A stretch of DNA of 64,000 nucleotides from JAHQVI01 sp963749875 (GCA_963749875.1 CAVVOX010000003.1:1-64000), one strand, 5' to 3'; shown: positions 29,271 through 38,724, numbered from the stretch's first letter. The notes: a model not told the origin generated them from the sequence alone. Made by a program: numbers and translations.

Positions 29271-29883
29271 GGCCGAGCTTCTGGCTTTTCTCCGGGTGGA
29301 ATTGCGTGCCGGCGACATTGTCCCTGGCGACAATCGCCGTGATCGGGCCGCCATAATCGGCCTCGGCGACAAGTTCGTCCGGCTTGCCCTCGGTTAGCGC
29401 ATAGGAATGCACGAAATAGGCGTGCCAGCCATCCTCACCGGCTGGTATGCCGTCCAATATCGGGTGCGAGCGCCGGCAGGTCAGCGTATTCCAGCCCATA
29501 TGCGGAATCTTCAGGCTGGCGTCCCGCGGCTCGATCATCCGCACATTGCCCTTCACCCAGCCGAGCCCCTCGGTGACGCGGTACTCATAGCCGCGCTCGG
29601 AGAGAAGCTGCATGCCGACGCAAATGCCCAGAAACGGGCTGCCGCGGCGCCTGACGCTCTCTTCGAGCGCTTCGCGCATCCCCTCGACGGCGGCAAGTCC
29701 CGCCCAGCAATCGGCATAGGCGCCGACGCCCGGCAGCACGATCCGCTCGGCGCTGCGAACCTCCTCGGGGTCGGACGTGACGAGAATGCGCTGCCCCGTT
29801 CCCGCTTCACCCGCCGCACGCTCGAAAGCCTTCGCCGCCGAGTGCAAATTGCCCGAGCCGTAATCGATGATGGCGACGTTCAT
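29233..29883 (-). CDS. hisH: imidazole glycerol phosphate synthase glutamine amidotransferase subunit
   Basis: HisH of 216 residues, supplying ammonia from glutamine to HisF. The class I amidotransferase triad is visible: the nucleophile Cys in LGICVGMQLLSERG, and His and Glu in GTQFHPEKSQKLG. MNVAIIDYGSGNLHSAAKAF is the typical start. It begins 3 bp after the DUF2628 gene stop. Confidence 0.96.
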   Translation of the reverse strand: MNVAIIDYGSGNLHSAAKAFERAAGEAGTGQRILVTSDPEEVRSAERIVLPGVGAYADCWAGLAAVEGMREALEESVRRRGSPFLGICVGMQLLSERGYEYRVTEGLGWVKGNVRMIEPRDASLKIPHMGWNTLTCRRSHPILDGIPAGEDGWHAYFVHSYALTEGKPDELVAEADYGGPITAIVARDNVAGTQFHPEKSQKLGLKLIANFLRWRP

Positions 29884-29886
29884 GCC

Positions 29887-30396
29887 CTATCCGCCGTGGG
29901 ACGGAAACATGCCGATGATCGGGACCGGCGAAGGTCCGGTGTCGCTGCCCGGGATCGCCGTCCCGGTCCCCGAGGCTGCCGCGGCTGCGGTGCGCTCCCG
30001 GTCACGTCTCGCATGAGGCAGCCATTCCATCAGATAGCGTCTTTCGCATTCGGCAAGATTTCTGCCGGAAACAACCGCCTTCAGCACATATCCGCGCCGC
30101 TCGAGCGATCCGCGATAAAGGTCGCGCGCTTCGAACGCGAAGATCAGATTGATGAGCAAATTGGCCCAGCCAATGACCTGCTCGCTGACGCCGAGCTCCG
30201 TCAGCCCGACGCTGATGCCCGCGACGATCAGAATGTAAAGAAGCAGCGCGCGCCACAACCCGTTGACCAGGAGCCACAAGGGCGCGAAAAGCAGTGTCCA
30301 GAGGGAAAAGCCTTCCTTGACGAAGACCAGCTCTGCCGCCCGCTCTTCCACATCCTCAGGCGGGACGCGCCGCTCATAAACAGTATAGGTCTGCAC
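29887..30396 (-). CDS. DUF2628-family membrane protein
   Basis: A protein of 169 residues. It reads MQTYTVYERRVPPEDVEERA, then VKEGFSLWTLLFAPLWLLVN and two further hydrophobic helices (ALLLYILIVAGISVGLTEL, WANLLINLIFAFEARDL). This is the DUF2628 pattern, conserved between hisB and hisH in many Rhizobiales. The C-terminal tail is Ala/Gly/Pro-rich. Its role in this position is unknown. Confidence 0.82.
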   Translation of the reverse strand: MQTYTVYERRVPPEDVEERAAELVFVKEGFSLWTLLFAPLWLLVNGLWRALLLYILIVAGISVGLTELGVSEQVIGWANLLINLIFAFEARDLYRGSLERRGYVLKAVVSGRNLAECERRYLMEWLPHARRDRERTAAAAASGTGTAIPGSDTGPSPVPIIGMFPSHGG

Positions 30397-30416
30397 CAGC
30401 TCTCCCTCCCGCGGCC

Positions 30417-31010
30417 TTAACCGCCGAGCGTGCCTTTGGTGGTCGGAATCTGGTCCGCCTGTGCGCTGTCGATGGCGATGGCCGAGCGAAGCGCGCGGGC
30501 GAGGCCCTTATAACAGGTTTCCGCAATATGGTGCGAGTTTTCCCCATAGAGCGTCTCCACATGCAGCGTGATGCCGGCGTTCTGGGCAAAGGCCTGAAAC
30601 CATTCGCGGAACAGCTCGGTATCCATCTCGCCGATCTTCGCCGTGGGGAAGGCGACTTTCCAGATCAGAAAAGGGCGGCCGGAGATGTCGAGCGCGACGC
30701 GCGTCAAGGTCTCGTCCATCGGCAGATAGACCGATGCGTAGCGCGTAATGCCGCGCTTCTCGCCCAAGGCCTTCGCCACCGCCTGGCCGAGCACGATGCC
30801 GCTATCCTCCGCCGTATGATGCTGATCGACATGCAGATCGCCCTTGGCCTTCATCGTAATATCGATCAGCGAATGGCGCGAAAGCTGCTCAAGCATATGA
30901 TCGAGAAAGCCGATTCCGGTCTTGATGTCATATCGCCCGGTCCCGCCCAGATCGATCTCGGCGGTGATCTGCGTTTCCTTGGTCTTGCGGTCGATCTTCG
31001 CCTTGCGCAT
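30417..31010 (-). CDS. hisB: imidazoleglycerol-phosphate dehydratase
   Basis: HisB of 197 residues, a manganese enzyme that dehydrates IGP to imidazole-acetol phosphate. The motifs GIGFLDHMLEQLSRHSLIDI, DQHHTAEDSGIVLGQA and ENSHHIAETCYKGLARALR carry the metal-binding His residues. It heads the minus-strand his block and is divergent from hslV. Confidence 0.96.
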   Translation of the reverse strand: MRKAKIDRKTKETQITAEIDLGGTGRYDIKTGIGFLDHMLEQLSRHSLIDITMKAKGDLHVDQHHTAEDSGIVLGQAVAKALGEKRGITRYASVYLPMDETLTRVALDISGRPFLIWKVAFPTAKIGEMDTELFREWFQAFAQNAGITLHVETLYGENSHHIAETCYKGLARALRSAIAIDSAQADQIPTTKGTLGG

Positions 31011-31142
31011 CGGTCACGTCCGGTGAAGTGTTTCGCGGCTTGCCCTTATTAGGCTCGATTAGGCTTGCACCTTAGCTGGGAAAGCTTGATATCGGGTACA
31101 CCGTTTACGATATCTTTCGCAGTCTTCACAAGTCGGATGGCA

Positions 31143-31712
31143 ATGTCGGAACACGCATCCACCTTCCCCAATTGGCACGGTACGACGATCCTGACGGTCC
31201 GCAAGGGCGGCAAGGTCGTCATTGCCGGCGACGGCCAGGTCACTCTCGGTCAGACGACGATCAAGGCCAATGCGCGCAAGGTGCGCGGCCTCGGCAAGGG
31301 CAATGTCATTGCCGGATTCGCCGGCGCGACCGCCGATGCCTTCACCTTGCTCGAACGGCTCGAGAGCAAGCTCGACCAATATCCCGAGCAGCTGATGCGC
31401 GCCTGCGTCGATCTCGCCAAGGACTGGCGCACTGACCGCTATCTGCGCCGCCTGGAGGCGATGATGATCGTTGCCGATAAGGGCATCACGCTGGTTCTGA
31501 CCGGCACGGGCGACGTGCTCGAACCGGAGGCGCATGTGATGGGCATAGGCTCCGGCGGGAATTATGCGCTTGCCGCCGCCCGCGCTCTGCTCGATACCGA
31601 TCTCGACGCGGAGGAGGTCGCGCGCAAGGCGATGGCGATCGCCGCCGATATCTGCGTCTATACGAATAGCAATGTGATCATCGAAAGCCTCCCCTCGACC
31701 GCGGAAGGGTGA
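31143..31712 (+). CDS. hslV: ATP-dependent protease subunit HslV
   Basis: HslV of 189 residues, the threonine-protease core of the HslUV heat-shock protease. WHGTTILTVRKGGKVVIAGD holds the catalytic Thr after the propeptide. ATIKANARKVRGLGKGNVIA (here TTIKANARKVRGL) and GSGGNYALAAARALL are typical. ATG 31143 is chosen; an ATG two codons earlier is also possible. hslU follows 29 bp downstream. Confidence 0.96.
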   Translation: MSEHASTFPNWHGTTILTVRKGGKVVIAGDGQVTLGQTTIKANARKVRGLGKGNVIAGFAGATADAFTLLERLESKLDQYPEQLMRACVDLAKDWRTDRYLRRLEAMMIVADKGITLVLTGTGDVLEPEAHVMGIGSGGNYALAAARALLDTDLDAEEVARKAMAIAADICVYTNSNVIIESLPSTAEG

Positions 31713-31741
31713 GTCCCATGAAAGAAGTCTGGCGGATCTGA

Positions 31742-33049
31742 ATGACGAATTTTTCCCCCCGCGAAATCGTGTCCGAACTTGACCGCTATATTGTCGGCCA
31801 GAACGACGCCAAGCGCGCCGTGGCCATCGCGCTGCGCAATCGCTGGCGCCGGCAGCAGCTCGACGAGGAAATGCGCGAGGAGGTTCTGCCGAAAAATATC
31901 CTGATGATCGGGCCGACCGGCGTGGGCAAAACGGAGATTTCGCGGCGCCTCGCCAAGCTCGCCAACGCACCATTCCTGAAGGTCGAGGCGACGAAATTCA
32001 CCGAGGTCGGCTATGTCGGCCGCGATGTCGATCAGATCATCCGGGATCTGACGGAAATCGGCATGAGCCTGGTGCGCGATCTGAAGCGCAAGGAGGTGCA
32101 GGCACGGGCGCATCTTCAGGCCGAGGAACGCGTGGTCACGGCCCTCGTTGGCCCGAACGCAGCGCCCGCGACCCGCGAAGCCTTCCGCAAGCGGCTGCGT
32201 GCCGGAGAGCTGGACGACAAGGAAATCGAGGTGGAGGTCGCCGATACCGGCGCCGGTTTCCCGAGCTTTGAAATTCCGGGGATGCCGGGCAGCCAGATCG
32301 GCATGATCAACATCAACGAGATGCTGGGCAAGGCGCTCGGCGGGCGCACCAAGAAGCGCAAGACCAATGTGCGCGAAAGTTATGCGCTGCTTATCAATGA
32401 AGAGTCCGACAAGCTTCTGGACAATGATCAGCTTGTCCAGGAAGCCATATCGGCCGTCGAGAATAACGGCATCGTCTTCCTCGACGAGATCGACAAGATC
32501 TGCGCGCGCTCCGAGCGCATGGGCGCCGATGTCAGCCGCGAGGGCGTGCAGCGCGATCTCCTGCCGCTGATCGAAGGCACGACGGTCGGCACCAAATACG
32601 GACCGGTGAAGAGCGACCACATTCTCTTCATTGCGTCCGGCGCGTTCCATGTCTCCAAGCCGTCCGACCTGCTGCCGGAGCTGCAGGGCCGCCTGCCGAT
32701 CCGCGTCGAGCTGGCCGCGCTCACGCGCGAGGATTTCCGGCGCATTCTGCGCGAGCCCCAGGCCAGCCTGATCCGCCAGTATATCGCCCTGATGGAGACC
32801 GAAGGGCTGAAGCTGGAGTTCACCGAGGACGCCATCGACGCGATCGCCGACATTGCGGTTCAGGTCAATTCTAATGTTGAGAATATCGGTGCGCGGCGAC
32901 TTTCAACGGTGATGGAGCGTGTGCTCGACGAGATCAGCTTCGAGGCGTCCGACAAAGGACAGACCGAGGTCACGATCGACGCCGACTATGTCCGCGAGCA
33001 TATCGGCGATCTGGCGAGCAACACCGATCTGAGCAAGTTCATTCTGTAG
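31742..33049 (+). CDS. hslU: ATP-dependent protease ATPase subunit HslU
   Basis: HslU of 435 residues, the AAA+ unfoldase of HslUV. Walker A is ILMIGPTGVGKTEISRRLA, Walker B GIVFLDEIDKICARSE, and the sensor region GAFHVSKPSDLLPELQGRLP. The C-terminus NTDLSKFIL is the tail that docks into HslV and is intact, which confirms the true end. It starts 29 bp after hslV. The IS5-family element follows at 33163. Confidence 0.97.
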   Translation: MTNFSPREIVSELDRYIVGQNDAKRAVAIALRNRWRRQQLDEEMREEVLPKNILMIGPTGVGKTEISRRLAKLANAPFLKVEATKFTEVGYVGRDVDQIIRDLTEIGMSLVRDLKRKEVQARAHLQAEERVVTALVGPNAAPATREAFRKRLRAGELDDKEIEVEVADTGAGFPSFEIPGMPGSQIGMININEMLGKALGGRTKKRKTNVRESYALLINEESDKLLDNDQLVQEAISAVENNGIVFLDEIDKICARSERMGADVSREGVQRDLLPLIEGTTVGTKYGPVKSDHILFIASGAFHVSKPSDLLPELQGRLPIRVELAALTREDFRRILREPQASLIRQYIALMETEGLKLEFTEDAIDAIADIAVQVNSNVENIGARRLSTVMERVLDEISFEASDKGQTEVTIDADYVREHIGDLASNTDLSKFIL

Positions 33050-33159
33050 GGTCTCTCGTGCACTGACGCATTCACTTGGTTCATGCGCCAGCCCACGAGC
33101 TCTTTGTTTATGCATCGATTTTACCAAACTCTGGCGTAGCCTCCGTTCGGATCGATGCA

Positions 33160-33977
33160 CTAGGCTGCGTTGACAAAAGCGGGTAGCCAGATATGGGCGG
33201 CAGCGAGCGCGAGGAATCCAGCGTAAGACAGTTTCGTTTTGTCATAGCGCGTGGCGATGCGCCGGAACTGTTTCAGTTTACCAAACATGCGCTCGATCCG
33301 ATTGCGATCCTTGTAGGCTTTGAAGTCGCAGGCAGGCGGATCTTTGCGATTTGTTTTCGGCGGAATGACTGGTCCAATGCCTTTCATGAGCAGGGCAGAT
33401 CGAACGTCGTCGCTGTCAAACCCTTTGTCCGCCAACATGATTTTCGGTTTGTTGACCGGCAATTTCAACAGGTCGTCTACGCCGCGATAGTCCGAGGTTT
33501 CGCCGCCTGTGAGGACAAAGCCAAGAGGGCGTCCTTTACCGTCTGACCGGGCGTGGATCTTTGTCGAAAAGCCGCCGCGGCTTCGACCAAGAGCATTTGA
33601 ATGAGTCCCCCTTTTCCGCCCGCTGCCTGAGCATGAGCGCGAACGGTGGTGCTGTCCATCATGTGAGCCCAGTCGTCGGTGAGCCCCAGTTCGACAAGCG
33701 TTTCGAGGATCGCATCCCACACACCCATCTCCGCCCAGCGCCTGAAACGGACGTAGACGGAATTCCATTTGCCATAGTCTGGCGGCAGGTATCGCCACGG
33801 TGCGCCCGTGCGCATGATCCACATCATGCCATTGAAATATCTGCGATTATCCTGTGCTGGTCGCGCCCACCGGCCACGTTCTGATGGAAGGAGCGGGGCA
33901 ATGATTTCCCACGCTGCATCGCTGACGTCACTCGGATATCCCAAAGATGCCTCCCCTAAAAGACATCCTTGAATCAA
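33160..33977 (-). CDS. IS5-family transposase in two overlapping frames
   Basis: The first frame (33477-33977) holds the DUF4096-type N-terminal part (WEIIAPLLPSERGRWARPAQ, FNGMMWIMRTGAPWRYLPPD). It includes the first catalytic Asp in AHMMDSTTVRAHAQAAGG. The second frame (33160-33822) holds the rest of the DDE domain (LADKGFDSDDVRSALL with Asp, RNRIERMFGKLKQFRRIATR with Glu). The frames overlap and the switch lies around 33600, near a G/A-rich run. This is the layout of IS427-group elements that make the full transposase by programmed frameshifting. The exact start codon is unclear. Confidence 0.85.
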
Positions 33978-34016
33978 AACTCAACTGATTTGGGAATCCC
34001 TTTTGTCAACGCAGCC
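33163..34016 (-). mobile_element. IS5-family (IS427-group) insertion sequence
   Basis: The element has inverted repeats GGCTGCGTTGACAAAAG (33163-33179) and CTTTTGTCAACGCAGCC (34000-34016). The dinucleotide TA flanks both ends (33161-33162 and 34017-34018), the target duplication expected for this group. It is 854 bp long. It carries a two-frame transposase on the minus strand. The stop codon of the transposase (TAG) is formed by the inverted repeat end plus the TA duplication. It landed at the end of a decayed ImmA/IrrE-type gene. Confidence 0.9.
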
Positions 34017-34019
34017 TAG

Positions 34020-34457
34020 GCTTTGGGCGCTTGCCTACGTTCTCCAGGAACTCTTGTATGATCGGCGGCAGCGGTCGCCGCTCTCTAGGCGGTCTAAGGC
34101 CTGTCATGCGAATTTCTGCAGCCTGCAGGCTAACGTTACAGCACTGTGCCAAGTCAAATTTAGTCGAGAATTGCCGTACAACTGCTCCGGCATCAGAAAG
34201 GCGGCGGCAAAATAATTTGCTTGCTATTCCGCGCTTTTATAGCGTTCAGCGATTCCCTCGTTCACCAATACCGGACCACGGGGGCGTCCTTCCCCAGAAT
34301 GCGGAAGAAAATGCCCCAATTCATGCGCAGCGGTATAGCGCGCCCTTCCATCGTTTTGGATTGCTTTTTCGCAAATATCTTCTCGAAGCCAAATTTGGGG
34401 TGGCCCGGACGGAGCGAAGCGGAGATGCGAGGACCATTGGCATATCCGCAACATCAA
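34020..34457 (-). pseudogene. decayed ImmA/IrrE-type metallopeptidase gene
   Basis: The minus strand reads ICEKAIQNDGRARYTAAHEL, which continues GHFLPHSG and gives the HELGH zinc motif. Next comes VLVNEGIAERYKSAE, then an in-frame TAG, then QANYFAAAFLMPEQLYG in the same frame. After a frame change comes DLAQCCNVSLQAAEIRMTGL. These are successive conserved parts of ImmA/IrrE peptidases, which cleave repressors of mobile elements or stress regulators. The nonsense codon plus the frameshift make the gene dead, and the IS at 33163-34016 abuts its C-terminal end. The N-terminal boundary is unclear. Confidence 0.72.
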
Positions 34458-34604
34458 TGCGTGGCTGATAGAGAACTGGGCGCCGGATCAGGTCCGGCGC
34501 GACGAACAAGGTTTTTTGGACGGTTCCGTGAATGCTGGTCCTGCGTTAGCCAATCGCAGCGAGGGATCCCCTGGAACATCTAGGAATCCCTCGCTGTGGT
34601 TCGG

Positions 34605-34922
34605 TCAGTCCTCCGGGCAAATCCTGATAAAATTACCAATTTTGACGCAGTCCCGCTCATGGCGGTGGCGGCCGCGGCCGTACCACGGCCGGCATGGGAT
34701 CCGGCGCAGCTTGCCGTGGCGCCCGCGATGGCGATGCCAGCCGGCATAACCGCGCCGGCAGCGTTGGTGACGGCCATGCACCTTGATCACATTGCCTTTG
34801 GCGCTCGCAGCGATGCCTGCATGGATCTGGGCAGCCGATGCAGGAGCGGGCGCCGCGCTGGCAAATGAAGCCGAGGCAGCAAGAAAACCTGCCGCCATCA
34901 GTAGTGTAATCGGTTTGATCAT
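34605..34922 (-). CDS. small secreted basic protein
   Basis: A protein of 105 residues from ATG 34922. The signal peptide is clear (MIKPITLLMAAGFLAASASF, then ASAAPAPASA). The mature part is dominated by His, Arg, Gly and Cys (HGRHQRCRRGYAGWHRHRGR, CRPWYGRGRHRHERDC) and ends IGNFIRICPED. The residues suggest a small exported, possibly metal- or polyanion-binding protein of the kind common in Rhizobiales. No function is established. Confidence 0.6.
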   Translation of the reverse strand: MIKPITLLMAAGFLAASASFASAAPAPASAAQIHAGIAASAKGNVIKVHGRHQRCRRGYAGWHRHRGRHGKLRRIPCRPWYGRGRHRHERDCVKIGNFIRICPED

Positions 34923-35066
34923 GCTCTCTGTCCTTCTATCTGACAAGATTGATCGTGGCATTCTGGCCGGTCATCGGCAATATAGGAACCGGAAATCCCA
35001 TATCGCCGCCGGCCCGGTCGCGAGAGGGGAAACGATCGACTGCCGAATTCGTTCCGCCTGACTCGG

Positions 35067-37205
35067 CTATTCGTCACTCTTCAGCAGTTCGAGCCATTCA
35101 TCTTCGCTGACGACTTTCACGCCGAGCTCGGTCGCGTTCTTCAACTTGGAGCCCGCGCCCGGTCCGGCAACCACATAATCCGTCTTCTTCGAGACCGAGC
35201 CGGAGACCTTCGCCCCGAGGCGCTCCGCCATGGCCTTGGCTTCCTGCCGCGTCAGCTTCTCAAGCGTTCCGGTGAACACGACGGTTTTGCCGGCGACCGG
35301 CGAGCCCGAGGTATCGGCGCGCTCGAAGGGCTGGATGTCCACCTGATCCGTCAGCGCGTGGACCGCCTCGATATTGTGGTCCTCGGCGAAGAAATCGACG
35401 AGCGCGTCGGCCGCCGTCTCGCCGATGCCGTCGATATTGGTGAGCTCCTTATAGGCGTCGCCCTCCTTATCCGCGGCGGCGATTATCGCCTTGCGGAAGG
35501 CTTCGAATGTGCCGTAGCTGCGGGCGAGCACTTTCGCCGTCACCTCGCCGACATGGCGGATGCCGAGCGCATAGATGAAACGGTCGAGCGCTATGCTGCG
35601 CCGGTCCTCGATCGCCTTGAAGAGATTGTCCGCCGATTTGGTCCCCCAGCCTTCTTTAGTGCGCAGCGGCGTCAGATTGCCCTCCGCCTTGTCCCGTTCC
35701 GCGAGGGTGAAAATATCGGCGGGCGACTTGATGCGGCCCTCCAGATAGAACGCTTCGACCTGCTTCGAGCCCAGCCCCTCAATGTCGAAGGCGTTGCGCG
35801 AGACGAAATGCTTCAGCCTCTGCATCGCCTGCGCCGAGCAGATCAGCCCAGCGGTGCAGCGCCGGACGGCGTCGGGCTTGCCGGTCTTTTCGTTGATTTC
35901 GCGCACGGCATGAGAGCCGCAGACGGGGCATCGGGTCGGGAACTCGTAAGGCTTGGCGTCCGCCGGCCGTTTCTCGGGGATGAAGCCGAGGATCTGCGGG
36001 ATGACGTCGCCGGCGCGCTGGACGGTGACCCAGTCGCCGATGCGGATGTCCTTGCGGGCGATCTCATCCTCATTGTGGAGCGTGGCATTCTGCACGACCA
36101 CGCCGCCGACCGTCACCGGCTCCAGCTTGGCGACCGGCGTCAGAGCGCCCGTGCGGCCGACCTGGATCTCGATATCCTTGAGGATCGTCGTCGCTTTCTC
36201 GGCCGGGAATTTATGCGCCACCGCCCAGCGCGGCGAGCGTGAGACGAAGCCGAGCCGGTTCTGCAGCTCCAGGCTGTTCACCTTGTAGACGACGCCGTCA
36301 ATGTCATAATCGAGCGTGGCGCGCCGCGTCTCGGTTTCGGCATAGGCGGCCAGCATTTCGTCCGCCGAGCGGCAGACCTTCATCAGCGGATTGACGGGGA
36401 ATCCCCAACGCTTGAAGGCTTCGACAACTCCCATTTGCGTATCTGCTGGCAGCTCCGCCACCTCCCCCCAGCTATAGGCGAAGAACTGCAAGGGGCGGCT
36501 TTTGGTAATGTTCGGATCGAGCTGGCGCAGCGAACCGGCCGCCGAGTTGCGCGGATTGGCGAAGACCTTCGCACCGGCTGCTTCCTGCCGCGCATTGAGC
36601 GCCAGAAAATCCTCACGGCCCATGAAAATCTCGCCGCGAATCTCGAAGACTTTCGGGAAATCCTTCGACCTCACCACATTGGGGATGCTGGAAATGGTGG
36701 CGACATTCGGAGTGACGTTTTCGCCTTCATAGCCGTCGCCCCGCGTGGCGGCCGATACAAGCTCTCCCTCCTCATAGCGCAACGAAATGCCAAGTCCGTC
36801 GATCTTCGGCTCGGCGGTGATCTCCACCGCATCCTCGGAGCCAAGTCCAAGAAACCGCCGGATGCGGTCGAGAAAATCGCGCACCTCCTCCTCGCCGAAG
36901 ACGTTGCCCAGCGAGAGCATCGGCACTTTGTGCACGACCTTGGCGAATTTCTCCGATGGCTCCACGCCGACGGTCTGCGTCGGGCTTTCCGCGGTCGCCA
37001 GCTCGGGAAACGCATCCTCGACGGCCAGGAGCCGGGCGCGCAGCGCGTCATAAGCCGCATCGGAGATGGCCGGCGCGTCCTCTTGATAATAAAGCCGGTC
37101 ATGCTCGGCAATTTCGGCCGCAACCCGCCGATGTTCCTCCACCGCTTCGTCCGCGGTCAGCTTGGATGCCGGTTTCGGTGCCTTTTCCTTCGTCTTCGTA
37201 GCCAT
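35067..37205 (-). CDS. ligA: NAD-dependent DNA ligase
   Basis: LigA of 712 residues from ATG 37205 (MATKTKEKAPKPASKL). The adenylation motif AEPKIDGLGISLRYEEG carries the nucleotidyl lysine. Other landmarks are the OB-fold, the zinc finger (CPVCGS... CTAGLICSAQAMQRLKHF), the helix-hairpin-helix region (NIDGIGETAADALVDFF) and a C-terminal BRCT domain (VAGKTVVFTGTLEKLTRQEA). The Lys-rich extension at the N-terminus is a little longer than usual. It seals nicks in replication and repair. It stands alone. Confidence 0.97.
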   Translation of the reverse strand: MATKTKEKAPKPASKLTADEAVEEHRRVAAEIAEHDRLYYQEDAPAISDAAYDALRARLLAVEDAFPELATAESPTQTVGVEPSEKFAKVVHKVPMLSLGNVFGEEEVRDFLDRIRRFLGLGSEDAVEITAEPKIDGLGISLRYEEGELVSAATRGDGYEGENVTPNVATISSIPNVVRSKDFPKVFEIRGEIFMGREDFLALNARQEAAGAKVFANPRNSAAGSLRQLDPNITKSRPLQFFAYSWGEVAELPADTQMGVVEAFKRWGFPVNPLMKVCRSADEMLAAYAETETRRATLDYDIDGVVYKVNSLELQNRLGFVSRSPRWAVAHKFPAEKATTILKDIEIQVGRTGALTPVAKLEPVTVGGVVVQNATLHNEDEIARKDIRIGDWVTVQRAGDVIPQILGFIPEKRPADAKPYEFPTRCPVCGSHAVREINEKTGKPDAVRRCTAGLICSAQAMQRLKHFVSRNAFDIEGLGSKQVEAFYLEGRIKSPADIFTLAERDKAEGNLTPLRTKEGWGTKSADNLFKAIEDRRSIALDRFIYALGIRHVGEVTAKVLARSYGTFEAFRKAIIAAADKEGDAYKELTNIDGIGETAADALVDFFAEDHNIEAVHALTDQVDIQPFERADTSGSPVAGKTVVFTGTLEKLTRQEAKAMAERLGAKVSGSVSKKTDYVVAGPGAGSKLKNATELGVKVVSEDEWLELLKSDE

Positions 37206-37249
37206 CGACGCCCTGTCTTCTCGCGCCAGCCGGCGCAACCGCCACCGGG

Positions 37250-37330
37250 ATGTCATCCCCGTGGAAGAGGGGATTCCGTCCTCTCGACGCTTGTGATTAC
37301 CGGATTCCCGCCGTCTCGGGAATGACGATG
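37250..37330. repeat. REP-like palindromic sequence between ligA and a metal-dependent hydrolase gene
   Basis: ATGTCATCCCCGTGGAAG faces GGGAATGACGATGA, with a second small palindrome (GATTCCCG... CGGGAATG) between them. The same GTCATCCC/GGGATGAC style palindrome appears at 4787 and 57775. Confidence 0.45.
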
Positions 37331-37363
37331 AAAATTGACGCGGTCCCCAGCCTGTATATTGCC

Positions 37364-38053
37364 TCAAACGTCAAACGGTACGCTCACCTCCGGCACCACG
37401 ACATTCTCGCCCTCCATCTCGGCCAGGAATTTCGACGGATCGGGATCGATGATCGGGAAAGTGCCGTAATGGACCGGAATGATCGTCTTGAATTTGAAGT
37501 ATCTCTTGCAGGCCATCGCCGCCTGTTTGGCGCCCATGGTGAAGCGGTCGCCGATCGGCACGCAGCCGATCTCCGGCTGAAAGACTTCCTGGATAATCGC
37601 CATATCGCCGAAAATTTCGGTGTCGCCCATGTGATAGAGCGTCTTGCCGCCCGCACGAAGAATGATGCCGCAGGGATTGCCCAGATAGACCGGCTTGCCG
37701 TCGACGATGGTCGAAGAGGAGTGGAAAGCCTTGGTGAATGTCACATCGAAGCCGCTATCGGCGATGGTGCCGCCGGGATTGCCCGGATTGACTTTCTCGA
37801 CCCCCTGGCCGTTCAGATACATGGCCAGCTCGAACACGGCAATGACCATGGCGCCGGTGCGTTTGACGATCTCCAGCGTGTCGCCGACGTGATCGTCATG
37901 GCCGTGGGTCAGAATAATATGCGTGCAGCCTTCGGTGGCCTGCTCGAAGCTGCCCTGGAATTTCGAATTGCCGGTCAAGAAAGGATCGATCAGCAGGACA
38001 TCGCCGCCGGTCTCGATACGAAAAGCGGAATGGCCGAGCCAGGTCATCTTCAT
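37364..38053 (-). CDS. metal-dependent hydrolase, UPF0173 metallo-beta-lactamase fold
   Basis: A protein of 229 residues from ATG 38053 (MKMTWLGHSAFRIETGGDVL). Metal-binding motif THIILTHGHDDHVGDTLEI (HxHxDH), second-site YHMGDTEIFGDM, and the closing IIPVHYGTFPIIDPDP are all those of the UPF0173/YtkL-like hydrolases. The substrate is unknown. It is divergent from ruvX and 158 bp downstream of ligA on the same strand. Confidence 0.9.
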   Translation of the reverse strand: MKMTWLGHSAFRIETGGDVLLIDPFLTGNSKFQGSFEQATEGCTHIILTHGHDDHVGDTLEIVKRTGAMVIAVFELAMYLNGQGVEKVNPGNPGGTIADSGFDVTFTKAFHSSSTIVDGKPVYLGNPCGIILRAGGKTLYHMGDTEIFGDMAIIQEVFQPEIGCVPIGDRFTMGAKQAAMACKRYFKFKTIIPVHYGTFPIIDPDPSKFLAEMEGENVVVPEVSVPFDV

Positions 38054-38153
38054 AGCCGTCTCCTTGGGTGATTGTTTCGACTTGTCTAACGGAGCAGTAT
38101 AAAAGCCGATTAGCCCGTAACAAGGACAATTCGCCAGCCTCAAAGGGTCCCCG

Positions 38154-38648
38154 GTGCCGAGCGTGCCCCCCGAAAACCGTCCGGCCTTCAGCCTGGACGC
38201 CTTCGCCAAAGCCGTGCCGCGCCAAGGGGCGGTGTTCGGGCTCGATGTCGGCACGAAGACCATCGGCGTCGCCATATCCGACGTGACCCGCACCGTCGCG
38301 ACAGCGCTCAAGACGATCCGCCGGCGGAAATTCACCAGCGACGCCGCCGAGCTTCTGGCCCTTGCCGAGGAGCGCGGCGTGGTCGGCTTCATCATCGGCC
38401 TGCCGGTCAATCTCAATGGCACGGAAGGCCCGCGCGCCCAATCCTGCCGGGCCTTCGCCCGCAATCTCGCCGGTCTGACATCCGCGCCGATCGCGCTTTG
38501 GGATGAACGGCTCTCCACCGCCGCCGCCGAGCGCGCGCTGCTCGAAGCCGATACCAGCCGCAAACGCCGGGCGGAGATCATCGACGCCGTCGCCGCCGCC
38601 TATATTCTGCAGGGCGCGCTGGACCGGCTGAGACATCTTGGCCAATGA
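38154..38648 (+). CDS. ruvX: RuvX/YqgF, pre-16S rRNA nuclease / Holliday-junction-resolvase-fold protein
   Basis: A protein of 164 residues from GTG 38154. It carries the RNase-H-like core GLDVGTKTIGVAISDVTRTV, GFIIGLPVNLNGTEGPRAQS and WDERLSTAAAERALLEA, then a closing IDAVAAAYILQGALD. YqgF family proteins process 16S rRNA ends and are near-universal. Divergent from the UPF0173 gene. Confidence 0.9.
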   Translation: MPSVPPENRPAFSLDAFAKAVPRQGAVFGLDVGTKTIGVAISDVTRTVATALKTIRRRKFTSDAAELLALAEERGVVGFIIGLPVNLNGTEGPRAQSCRAFARNLAGLTSAPIALWDERLSTAAAERALLEADTSRKRRAEIIDAVAAAYILQGALDRLRHLGQ

Positions 38649-38724
38649 TCGCCGTGGACGAAGGGCAGGCGAAAAGCTAGAGAATTCACTTGCCGCAGCC
38701 GAAAAATTCCCAACGCTCCGCAAA

